A stretch of DNA of 64,000 nt, taken from assembly GCF_003390395.1 (NCBI RefSeq), contig NZ_QUOV01000001.1, positions 558,001 to 622,000 on the forward strand. The letters are read 5' to 3'. The position numbers and the translations under genes were made by a program. Below the pieces are notes generated by a model that ran no database searches, had not been told where the DNA came from, and saw nothing but the letters and a program-made list of their open reading frames with translations. Position 1 is the first letter of the stretch, and each line of letters begins with the position of its first letter. This document shows, piece by piece, positions 26,251 through 34,040 of the stretch. Source of the DNA: Thalassotalea euphylliae (GTDB lineage: Bacteria > Pseudomonadota > Gammaproteobacteria > Enterobacterales > Alteromonadaceae).

Positions 26251-26730
26251 ATGAAGAAAGCAACAAAGACTCATTTATCAGGCGCAGCAATGGCATTAGC
26301 GGCAGCTACTTTAGTTGGTTGTGGTGCAACTGCTTCTAACTCAGGCTCTGCTGGCAGCACAGTAGCAGCAACAAACACTAATACAGTTGAAATGGTTCAC
26401 TGTTACGACGTTAACGTATGTAAAGGCCACAACGACTGTAAAACAGCTGAGCACGCATGTGCAGGTCAAGCATCTTGTAAAGGTACTGGCTTTGTTGGCA
26501 TGCCAACTAAAGCGTGTAAAGATGTTGGCGGTACCGTTTCTGATGAATGGACTGGCCAAATTTCAACGGCTAACTTAGTACACTGTTACGGTGTTAACGT
26601 TTGTAAAGGTCACAACGACTGTAAAACTGCTGAAAATGCGTGTGCAGGCCATGCAACTTGTAAAGGTACAGGCTTTGTTTCTACCACAGCGAAATCATGT
26701 GGCGATATCGGCGGTACTGTAGGCAAATAA
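26251..26730 (+). CDS. Bufferin-type RiPP metallophore precursor (BufA2-like), duplicated and lipid-anchored
   Basis: The 159-residue precursor has a lipoprotein signal with lipobox LVGC (C24), a Ser/Ala/Thr-rich linker (25-46) and two near-identical 61-residue units. Each has six cysteines with the same spacing: C51, 57, 63, 70, 76, 89 and C112, 118, 124, 131, 137, 150. The shared core is [28 protein letters not shown]. This is the Cys pattern of BufA2-family bufferins, periplasmic peptides whose cysteines are oxidatively modified by a DUF692/MNIO enzyme to bind copper. The MNIO and DUF2063 genes follow directly. The signal looks type II rather than the usual type I, and residue +2 is Gly, so an outer-membrane anchor is expected. 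GGAG precedes the ATG. Copper as ligand is inferred from the family. Confidence 0.85.
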   Translation: [159 protein letters not shown]

Positions 26731-26764
26731 TATTAACTAAAAAGTATTAGTTAGTATGTTTAGA

Positions 26765-26856
26765 CAAGGTTGTTTAGTGACTTACGCTAAACAGCCTTGC
26801 AATAAAGTAAAGCAGTTATTTGAATGTAGCGACAAATTCAATTGCTGCTTTACTTT
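26765..26856 (+). promoter_or_regulatory. Two tandem hairpins between bufA and bufB
   Basis: Hairpin 1 pairs 26765-26777 with 26787-26799 (13 bp, one G-T wobble, 9-base loop). Hairpin 2 pairs 26804-26815 with 26845-26856 (12 bp, perfect), with a further TTGAAT/ATTCAA pairing inside. Neither is followed by a good T-run. They lie in the 255-base gap after the precursor gene and may stabilise the bufA message or limit read-through into the maturase genes. Confidence 0.6.
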
Positions 26857-26985
26857 GCTTGACCTTACGTAAACTTTGCGAGCAATTCGCATAGATCAAC
26901 AAACTGACAATTTTCCTGTCATCATTAGCCTTTGAGTTTTTATCTACCCCAAGCTCATTTACACTATCTCTATTACTAGACACGA

Positions 26986-27837
26986 GTGACTATTTTGAAG
27001 AAATTTCTAGGATTTGGCCTTGGCCTGCGAACGAATCATTACAATGATGTGATTGAACAAAAACCAGATGTTGATTGGTTTGAGATCATTTCAGAAAACT
27101 ATATGGTTGCTGGTGGTAAGCCAAGATATTACCTTGACCAAATCAGAGAAAATTACCCTATTGTGATGCATGGGGTGTCGATGTCGATTGGTTCAACTGA
27201 TCCATTGAATATGGAGTATTTGACCAAGTTAAAAACCTTAATTGCTGATGTGCAGCCAGAGTGGTTCTCTGATCACCTTTGTTTCACGTCGGTTGGTGGT
27301 GTTAACAGTCATGATCTACTGCCACTGCCATACACAGAAGAGTCATTAACTCACGTTGTTCAGCGTATTAAGCAAGTACAAGACTTTATGGGCCGTCAAA
27401 TGCTGATGGAAAATGTATCCAGCTATTTAACGTATAAAACTGACGAGATGAACGAATGGCAGTTTTATCGTGAAGTTTGTGAGCAAGCTGACTGCCGCAT
27501 GTTGTTAGATATCAATAATATCTACGTAAGTGCACGCAACCATGATTTTGATGCCATGGAATATTTACGCTCGTTAAACCCTCAGCGCGTGCAACAGTTC
27601 CATTTAGCAGGTCATTCTGACTTTGGAGATTATGTGGTTGATACCCATGATCACGATGTGCCAGATCCTGTCTGGCAACTATACAAAGAAGCATTAAAAT
27701 TGTTTGGCCCGGTAAGCACTATGATTGAGCGCGATGCGAATATTCCCAGTTTTGCTGACTTAACGGCAGAGCTAAACATCGCACGAAATATTGCTGAGCA
27801 GCATATTCCCAATATTCGCAGCCAGATTGAAGCCTAG
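26986..27837 (+). CDS. MNIO (DUF692) family bufferin maturase
   Basis: This 283-residue TIM-barrel enzyme belongs to the multinuclear non-haem iron oxidase family that includes MbnB and BufB. Family motifs, in order: GFGLGLRTNHY (about 9-19), DWFEIISENYM (31-41), VMHGVSMSIG (63-72), WFSDHLCF (about 98-105), LMENVSSYL, MLLDINNIYVSARNHDFD, FHLAGHSD, DTHDHDVPDPVW and MIERDANIPSF. The His/Glu/Asp residues in these are the expected iron ligands. It should oxidise precursor cysteines to thiooxazole or oxazolone-thioamide-type groups. The frame opens with GTG at 26986; TTG at 26995 (MKKFLGFGLG) with GAGTG six bases upstream is an equally good start. The next gene begins 15 bases after its stop. Confidence 0.92.
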   Translation: MTILKKFLGFGLGLRTNHYNDVIEQKPDVDWFEIISENYMVAGGKPRYYLDQIRENYPIVMHGVSMSIGSTDPLNMEYLTKLKTLIADVQPEWFSDHLCFTSVGGVNSHDLLPLPYTEESLTHVVQRIKQVQDFMGRQMLMENVSSYLTYKTDEMNEWQFYREVCEQADCRMLLDINNIYVSARNHDFDAMEYLRSLNPQRVQQFHLAGHSDFGDYVVDTHDHDVPDPVWQLYKEALKLFGPVSTMIERDANIPSFADLTAELNIARNIAEQHIPNIRSQIEA

Positions 27838-27852
27838 TCTGAGGTTGGTTAA

Positions 27853-28644
27853 ATGAGTTCTCTTAAACAAATTCAACAAGACTTCCTGCACTTTTTACTG
27901 CATGGCAATGGCCCATTCGCCGAGCATGTTGTAAATGATCAAGGCAATATCAGCGCTGAGCAACGCGTGTCTATTTATGGCAACGCGTATCGTATTCGAT
28001 TACAAGAGGTGGTTGAAACCGACCACGAGATTCTTGGCTTGTATTTAGGCGATGAGCTATTTGATAAAATGTTTGCAGGTTATCTTGATGCCTATCCATC
28101 AAAATTTGATTCATTGCGCCATTATTGCCAGTTTATTCCTGAATATCTCGCCAACAATGCGCCTTTTAGTGAACACCCGATATTGGCCGAATTAGCGCGT
28201 TTCGAGCGCTTATTATTGGCCGCCTTTGATGCTGCAGATATCGCGCGTGCTCAGCCGCAAGACCTAGCAGCAATTGCACCTGAGCTGTGGCCGACGATTC
28301 GAGTGCGTTTCCACCCAAGCATGCAACTCTTTAATGAGCGTTATAATGCGGTTCGCAGTTGGCAGGCAATTAAAGGTAATCAAGCACCATCACCAGCTAC
28401 TGAGCATGCCGAAGAGCAACATTGGTTGCTATGGCGTAATCACGACCGTTTAACCGAATTTAGATCATTAGAAGCTGACGAGCGCTATATGATTGAGCAG
28501 TACTTACAAGGTGCAGACTTTGCTGACGTTTGTGAAGGCTTGCTAACATGGCATGCACCAGAAAAAGTGCCAGTGTTTGCCGTGCAAAGTATTCAAACTT
28601 GGTTGCAACAAGGGCTAATTTATCAGTTTAAAACAGCGAATTAA
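27853..28644 (+). CDS. DUF2063 / BufC-HvfC family partner of the MNIO maturase
   Basis: 263 residues. The N-terminal DUF2063 domain (about 1-100) has QQDFLHFLLHG, RVSIYGNAYRIRLQEVVETDHEIL and YLDAYPSKFDSLRHYCQFIPEYL. The C-terminal half (about 120-260) is an alpha/beta region with WLLWRNHDRLTEFRSLEADERYMI. Proteins of this family accompany DUF692 enzymes in methanobactin-like and bufferin clusters, and are thought to present the precursor peptide to the maturase. The gene starts 15 bases after the maturase stop with GAGGTTGG before the ATG. The name 'DNA-binding domain' often attached to DUF2063 is not supported by this context. Confidence 0.88.
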   Translation: MSSLKQIQQDFLHFLLHGNGPFAEHVVNDQGNISAEQRVSIYGNAYRIRLQEVVETDHEILGLYLGDELFDKMFAGYLDAYPSKFDSLRHYCQFIPEYLANNAPFSEHPILAELARFERLLLAAFDAADIARAQPQDLAAIAPELWPTIRVRFHPSMQLFNERYNAVRSWQAIKGNQAPSPATEHAEEQHWLLWRNHDRLTEFRSLEADERYMIEQYLQGADFADVCEGLLTWHAPEKVPVFAVQSIQTWLQQGLIYQFKTAN

Positions 28645-28686
28645 TACTGCATACCGTTAAGCTTTGTTGTTAAATAACTTTAACTT

Positions 28687-28715
28687 AAAAGGCCTGCATT
28701 ACTGCTGGCCTTTTT
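28687..28715 (+). terminator. Terminator after the bufferin operon
   Basis: AAAAGGCC and GGCCTTTTT pair across an interrupted loop with an additional GC/GC pair. The T-run follows. It is also usable for the convergent SDR gene. Confidence 0.75.
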
Positions 28716-28720
28716 AATAT

Positions 28721-29326
28721 TTATTGAAACACCTTATAGATAGTGCCAGTTTGCACTCCCATAGCACTTTTTAGATAAGCGTTAGCGAGTTTAGCTGCTG
28801 GTACGGCGGTAAACCCTGGAAAGTAGTCGCCAAACACAGGGATAGATTCTGTAACCAGTGTCGGGCTAACCGCGTTGATTCGAATGCTTTTTGGTAACTC
28901 GGTTGATGCAGCTTTAACAAAGTGGTCAATAGCACCATTAACTGTGCTAGCGGCCGTTCCCCAAGCAACAAATTCATCGGTCAAAATACCACTGGTTAAG
29001 GTAATTGAACCACCTTGATTCAAGTGCTTGGTGGCATAACGGGCTAAATTTATCTGCCCCATAAGTTTATTTGCTAGGCTAAATTGCCATTGCTCGCTGG
29101 TCATTTCATTGAAATCGGCAAAGGCGACATCGCCAGCGGTGACAATAAGCTCATCAAATGCCCCAATATTGTCAAACAAGGTGCTAATGCTTTGCTCGTT
29201 GCTCAAGTCTACTTGCCAGTCACCACTTGAATTTGCAACGCTTATTACCTGATGTTGGCCATCAAGGGCCTCGACTACTGCTTTACCAATCGTACCTGTT
29301 GCGCCAATAACTACAATCTTTTTCAT
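28721..29326 (-). CDS. Short-chain dehydrogenase/reductase family protein lacking the catalytic Tyr
   Basis: The 201-residue Rossmann protein begins KKIVVIGATGTIGKAVVEAL (cofactor-binding GxxGxxG), with VTAGD in the NAG position. SITLTSGIL supplies the catalytic serine, but the following segment reads EFVAWGTAASTVNGAIDHFVKAA, where the SDR YxxxK is expected and Tyr is missing. IRINAVSPT follows as in SDRs. At 201 residues it is shorter than classical SDRs (about 250). A subfamily of such shortened SDRs is common next to LysR regulators; their substrate is unknown. The divergent LysR gene starts 220 bases away and is a probable regulator. Confidence 0.8.
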   Translation of the reverse strand: MKKIVVIGATGTIGKAVVEALDGQHQVISVANSSGDWQVDLSNEQSISTLFDNIGAFDELIVTAGDVAFADFNEMTSEQWQFSLANKLMGQINLARYATKHLNQGGSITLTSGILTDEFVAWGTAASTVNGAIDHFVKAASTELPKSIRINAVSPTLVTESIPVFGDYFPGFTAVPAAKLANAYLKSAMGVQTGTIYKVFQ

Positions 29327-29546
29327 TACATTTACCTCATGTGTTGTTGATAAAGTGCATCTTATGAGAATTTATTTGCCTGAAAAACCGCGTAAACAGA
29401 AAGTATTGTTGCAAAAACTTAGTTAATTGCATCTGGCATGGGCTAGAATTGAGCAATATTTTAAGACTCGTTGCCAAGTCCGTGAGGTTGCGGCTTGAGC
29501 ATCGGGTAAGACAACCTAAGTCGTAAGGTATCTGATTGAGTACACC

Positions 29547-30473
29547 ATGAAATTAAGTTATCTGGAAAGTTTCTATTTAGTGACTAAATTAGGCAGCATC
29601 ACCAAAGCTGCTGATCAGCTAAATGTCTCGAAAAGTGTTGTCAGCCGTTATATCAAACAGCTTGAATCGCAATGTGCTGCTCAGTTGTTATTGCGCACGA
29701 CGCGCTCAATAACGCCAACCGAGGCAGGACAAGCGCTATACATTAAATGCCAAGCTATTTTCAGTCTCACCCAAGAAGCCGAGCAAGATATTCGAGATAT
29801 CACCCAGCAAAACCATGGTCGGCTTAGATTTTCATGCACAGTATCGCTAGGGGAAGTGTTAGCTGAGCAAGTATTACCTGTGTTTTGTCAGTCAATGCCA
29901 GAAGTGAAACTTAAACTCAACTTAAGTAATGACAAAGCGGATATTGTTAATGGCGAGCAAGACATCGCCTTGCGCGCTGACGATTCGCTAGATGACAATT
30001 TGGTTGCCAAGTATTTAGGGCGGTTAAAAGATGTGATTGTCGCTTCGCCAGTCTTAGTTACATCATTGGTGCGCTCTCATGGGGAGCTCACTCAGCCGAA
30101 TCAATTAGCAGAAATGCCCTGTCTTATTAACAGCCACCAACAGCACTTTAATCAGTGGCAGTTTAGCCATAGTGAGAAACCTGAAGTTTCTGTCGATGTG
30201 AGTGGCGATCGAGCAGGCGCTATTGCCAGTAACAGCTATTTCGCCATGCGCCAATTGGCACTCAATCATATGGGAATTGCCCGTATGCCTTATTATTTAG
30301 TCGCTGACGATATCAAAGCTGGTGCCTTAGTATTATTGCTGGCGGACTATAGCATCTCGACACATTCGCTTTATATCGTGCACGCTCGCCATAATCGATT
30401 GCCCAATAAGCTCAGAGTATTTAAGCAGCTCTTGGTAGACTGGCGAGCTGCACATCCTGAATTATTTGAATAA
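29547..30473 (+). CDS. LysR-family transcriptional regulator
   Basis: 308 residues with an N-terminal winged HTH (1-62: SYLESFYLVTKLGSITKAADQLNVSKSVVSRYIKQLE, LLRTTRSITPTEAGQALY) and a periplasmic-binding-protein-like effector domain (about 90-300; GRLRFSCTVSLGEVLAEQVLPVF, DIALRADDSLDDNLVAKYLG). It is of the CrgA/YhaJ-like subgroup by the shape of these motifs. It is divergent from the SDR gene, the usual position of a LysR regulator relative to its target. The inducer cannot be read from the sequence. Confidence 0.92.
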   Translation: MKLSYLESFYLVTKLGSITKAADQLNVSKSVVSRYIKQLESQCAAQLLLRTTRSITPTEAGQALYIKCQAIFSLTQEAEQDIRDITQQNHGRLRFSCTVSLGEVLAEQVLPVFCQSMPEVKLKLNLSNDKADIVNGEQDIALRADDSLDDNLVAKYLGRLKDVIVASPVLVTSLVRSHGELTQPNQLAEMPCLINSHQQHFNQWQFSHSEKPEVSVDVSGDRAGAIASNSYFAMRQLALNHMGIARMPYYLVADDIKAGALVLLLADYSISTHSLYIVHARHNRLPNKLRVFKQLLVDWRAAHPELFE

Positions 30474-30573
30474 ATAAACTGAAACACCAGTCTTTAGGCT
30501 TAACGACAAGAAATTCTAAGTTCAGTAAATATGAAAAATACCAAACTAAAAATTTTTGCTTGCTCTGCAAGCT

Positions 30574-32229
30574 TTAGTTCAGCTTAAAGAAACCAACATC
30601 TGATTTAAGCTGGTCAGATAGCTCAGATAATGAATTTGTGGCGCTATTATTCGCTTGCAGTGAGTTAATCGAATTTTCTGACATTTCTGCTATTTGCTCC
30701 ATGGTATGGGCAATATCACCAATACTGCTCACTTGATCACTGGCAGCACTGGCCAATTCTTGAATACGAGCCAGAGAATCTGACGCCTGTTGTTCAATAT
30801 TTTCCAGTAAATCTGTTGCCTGTAAGGTCAACGCTCGGCCATTTTCTACTTGCGGCTGGGTTGTTTCCATAGCGCTTACCGATGCAGCGGTTTCCGCTTG
30901 CACTTGGCCAATCATATTTTCAATCTCGGCGGTCGCTTCACCAGTGCGTTTGGCTAGTTGGCGTACTTCATCGGCGACTACCGCAAAGCCTCTACCAGAT
31001 TCACCTGCGCGTGCCGCCTCAATTGCTGCATTTAGTGCCAATAAGTTGGTTTGCTCAGAGATGCCGCTAATGACATTGGCAATACCACCAATTTCTTTAG
31101 TGCGCTCTTCTAAACGTCTAATTTGCTCAACGGTGCTGTTCACGGTTTCGGAAATTAACTCCATTTCTTTGGCACTGGCGTTAATTGCTTCGCGCCCTTG
31201 TTTCGCATAACTGGCAGTTGAACTGGAGTTTTCTTCGGTGCGAGTCGCGGTTTGTGAGACTTGGTCGATATTGTCGCGCATCGTTTCCAATCGCGCGGCG
31301 GTATCTGCGGTTAGCGAAGCTTGATTTTGCGCCGCTTGGTAAGCCTGCTCTGAGCCGGAAGAAACTGTCAGGGTTTGATGGCTTAGCTGGTCGGCGGCGT
31401 TCACAATATTAGCGACAATCCCCGTCAATTTATTCTGCATGGCATGCAACGAGCCTAGCAAGCTATTGCTGTCATTGCTGGTAACACTTGAGGTTAAGTC
31501 ACCCTGTGCAATTTTGGCGAGCTCACCAGCGGCTTCGTATGGCTCACCGCCGAGTGAGCGGCGCATACTCTTTTCAATCAAGTAGCCAACAAACAAGCTG
31601 ATCACTAAAGACACTGCGGTCAATGCTAACATCAGCTCTTGGAAACCACTGGCCACGGCGCGTGCTTCTGGTGTCGCTTTTTGGTTCGCGGCTTCTTGAT
31701 AATCAATAAATTGATTAATCGCCGCTAGCCAATCAATAAAGGCGGGCCTTGCTTGGTCAAGCACTAAGTCATTTATCTGCTCGGTTTGATTGTTATTTTT
31801 CAGCTGAATAATGTTGTTCACAATCGGTAAAGTGCGCGCTTGAATACGATCGATATTGGCTAAAATACTGCGTTCTTGGCTACTAAAGCTCTCAGGCGTG
31901 TCGCTTAACATGGCTTGCATTTTGCGCTCAGACTCAAGGTAAAAGGCTTCCAGCTCAGTAATTTCACGTGCAAACGCTTGAACTTCATTTGTGCTTCTGG
32001 CGTTAGCCACATCGCGAATCGCAATGGCTCGATCGTGCACACTGCCGCGATAGTTGATGGCATACCTTTGTTTAACCGAATTGATATCGGTAATTTCCGT
32101 TAAGGTGTGGTCAATCACATTCACTTTTTGAATGCCGAGAACCGTTAAGATCAGCATAAGTAGTAAGATAATGCCAAAGCCAAGCGTTAGGCGAGTTTTC
32201 ACGGGAAGTAGAGTCAAATAGTTTAACAT
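30574..32229 (-). CDS. Methyl-accepting chemotaxis protein with four-helix-bundle sensor
   Basis: 551 residues. A membrane helix at about 10-32 is followed by an all-alpha periplasmic domain (about 33-190; 4HB_MCP type, with [17 protein letters not shown]), a second helix (about 195-217), HAMP ([25 protein letters not shown]) and the signalling domain with tip [35 protein letters not shown]. The ligand is unknown. It is a lone gene convergent with the LysR regulator. GCTTGC/GCAAGC at 30558-30572 may be a weak terminator hairpin between them. Confidence 0.93.
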   Translation of the reverse strand: MLNYLTLLPVKTRLTLGFGIILLLMLILTVLGIQKVNVIDHTLTEITDINSVKQRYAINYRGSVHDRAIAIRDVANARSTNEVQAFAREITELEAFYLESERKMQAMLSDTPESFSSQERSILANIDRIQARTLPIVNNIIQLKNNNQTEQINDLVLDQARPAFIDWLAAINQFIDYQEAANQKATPEARAVASGFQELMLALTAVSLVISLFVGYLIEKSMRRSLGGEPYEAAGELAKIAQGDLTSSVTSNDSNSLLGSLHAMQNKLTGIVANIVNAADQLSHQTLTVSSGSEQAYQAAQNQASLTADTAARLETMRDNIDQVSQTATRTEENSSSTASYAKQGREAINASAKEMELISETVNSTVEQIRRLEERTKEIGGIANVISGISEQTNLLALNAAIEAARAGESGRGFAVVADEVRQLAKRTGEATAEIENMIGQVQAETAASVSAMETTQPQVENGRALTLQATDLLENIEQQASDSLARIQELASAASDQVSSIGDIAHTMEQIAEMSENSINSLQANNSATNSLSELSDQLKSDVGFFKLN

Positions 32230-32446
32230 CGAGCGCTCTTTTGTTTGTTGTAGTGTTGCTTGTTTAGATTAATTGTCTTGCTTATCTAGCGTATGTGCCT
32301 AAACCATACCAATTGTATAGCAGATTTATGCGACTTCAGAATAACTAAACAGCTTATTCGGGGGTTTTATTATTATATTTGTGCGCTAAGCAAGTTAAAT
32401 TAACAATTGTTAATTGACCGTTAAAAGTAACCGTTAATTCCTGACA

Positions 32447-33835
32447 TTAAAAAGAAATTGACTGAGTGAACAGCGGTAGATGTTCATCCTCTCGATGACT
32501 GACATATAAAATAGTGGTTTGCTTCATTGCGGCAAGTTGTTCAAGAAAGCCGAGTAACATATGCCGGCTGGTTTCATCTAACCCTTGTGTCGGTTCATCG
32601 AGCAGTAGCATTAAAGGTGATTTAACTAAAGCGCGGGCAATTAGCACCAATCGTTGTTGGCCGTGGCTTAAGTCGTGAAATAACGACTGGCTATGATCTG
32701 CTAAGCCAATAATGGCAAGCCATTGTTTTGCATCGTCAATATGTTGCTGACTAACTGCCTGATAGACACCAATGGAGTCAAAGAAGCCAGAAATCACCAC
32801 CGTCAGTACGTTGCAACGCACGCGGTAGGAGCGATGCAAATCTGAGCTTACTAGCCCGATATGCTTTTTAATGTCCCAAATGGTTTCACCGCTGCCGCGC
32901 CGATAGCCAAATACGGTAACATCATTGGCAAAGCATTGTGGGCAATCGCCGGAAATAAGCTGCAACGCGGTTGACTTACCGCAGCCATTCTTACCCTGAA
33001 TCAAGGTATGTTGCAGTGGTCTAATGGTTAAATTAAAGCGTTCAAATACAGGTTTATCACCATAACGAACAGTGCAATTGACCAGCTTGGCTATATATGG
33101 GTGTTGGTAATTATCAAGTGGTAAGTGTTGATTGGGCCAGTTTATTTCCTCTCGTTGGCTGGCAAAGTAGTGGTCAATTTGCTGGTCAATTGTGTGAGTT
33201 GTCTGACTTAGCTTATCGGTTAACACCTCCAATTGCCCATGTGACATGGTGGCAAAGTGTTGGCAATCAGTGGGGATATCTTCGCGATTATTGACTAGGT
33301 AGATAACTTGAATACCTTGTGCCATCAACTGGTTAAATAGTAAGGCTAATTTATGACGAGACTCTTTATCTAAGCTGTCATTCGGGTTTTCGCAAATCAG
33401 CAGTTTAGCGCCATCTGAGATTGCTTTAATGATCATCAGTTTACGACTTTCACCAGTGCTAAGTTGGCGAAAGCCGGTGCCGAGTTTGTGGCTTAAACCG
33501 ATTAACTCTATCAACTTGAGGTTAGGCTCGCTAAGCGGAATAAAATCACGGACGCGTCGGCCGATATCGAGTTTATTAAGCTCATCTGAGCGATCCCTTT
33601 TCAGCTCAACTTCATAAAGATTTTGCAGCGCCTGAAAAGAAAGAACCGCGATCTTATCTTGTGCTGGCAAGGTTAAGTTGCTGGCTTGGTAACCGACTAA
33701 GTCACCATTAAATAGATCAAGTAAATATTGTTCACCGCAGCCAAGCTGAGTTAACACACACCAGTGCTGGTTTGGTGATAATTGCCAATGGTCTATGGTT
33801 AGATTTGGGTGGCTGAGTTTCTCAATGGTGAACAT
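32447..33835 (-). CDS. ModF-like duplicated ABC ATPase
   Basis: 462 residues with two ABC ATPase modules and no membrane segment. The first module (1-220) has a degenerate Walker A (LGCGEQYLL instead of GxGKST) but keeps LSTGESRKLMIIKA and a Walker-B-like LLICENPNDSLD. The second (about 250-462) is complete: IQGKNGCGKSTAL, LSHGQQRLVLIARALVKSPLMLLLDEPTQGLD and the H-loop VSHREDE. Layout and length resemble E. coli ModF (490). No molybdate transporter genes are nearby, so a role in molybdate handling is not supported here. The gene is divergent from the octaheme cytochrome. Confidence 0.85.
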   Translation of the reverse strand: MFTIEKLSHPNLTIDHWQLSPNQHWCVLTQLGCGEQYLLDLFNGDLVGYQASNLTLPAQDKIAVLSFQALQNLYEVELKRDRSDELNKLDIGRRVRDFIPLSEPNLKLIELIGLSHKLGTGFRQLSTGESRKLMIIKAISDGAKLLICENPNDSLDKESRHKLALLFNQLMAQGIQVIYLVNNREDIPTDCQHFATMSHGQLEVLTDKLSQTTHTIDQQIDHYFASQREEINWPNQHLPLDNYQHPYIAKLVNCTVRYGDKPVFERFNLTIRPLQHTLIQGKNGCGKSTALQLISGDCPQCFANDVTVFGYRRGSGETIWDIKKHIGLVSSDLHRSYRVRCNVLTVVISGFFDSIGVYQAVSQQHIDDAKQWLAIIGLADHSQSLFHDLSHGQQRLVLIARALVKSPLMLLLDEPTQGLDETSRHMLLGFLEQLAAMKQTTILYVSHREDEHLPLFTQSISF

Positions 33836-34040
33836 CTTGGCGCTTGAACCTTAGTTTTGCTATCACTGGTGACTATAGCCATTGAATATCAGTTTTTTCC
33901 AAACTAAGTCAAGCAGCTAGGCTATTAACAATTGAATAAACACATAGATAACCAAGTGGAATTAGCCGTGGGCATTAATCGTAGGCATTACCTAAAGAAG
34001 TGGTTATAGTATTTTCACGGTTTACTATGTAGTTACTGGT

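Noticed and set aside
26395..26710. Tandem DNA repeat or CRISPR-like array in bufA
   Set aside because: The 183-base periodicity is two protein repeats inside one coding frame, not a spacer-repeat array.
32447..33835. Molybdate transport locus
   Set aside because: Only a ModF-like ATPase is present, with no modABC or molybdate-binding genes nearby.
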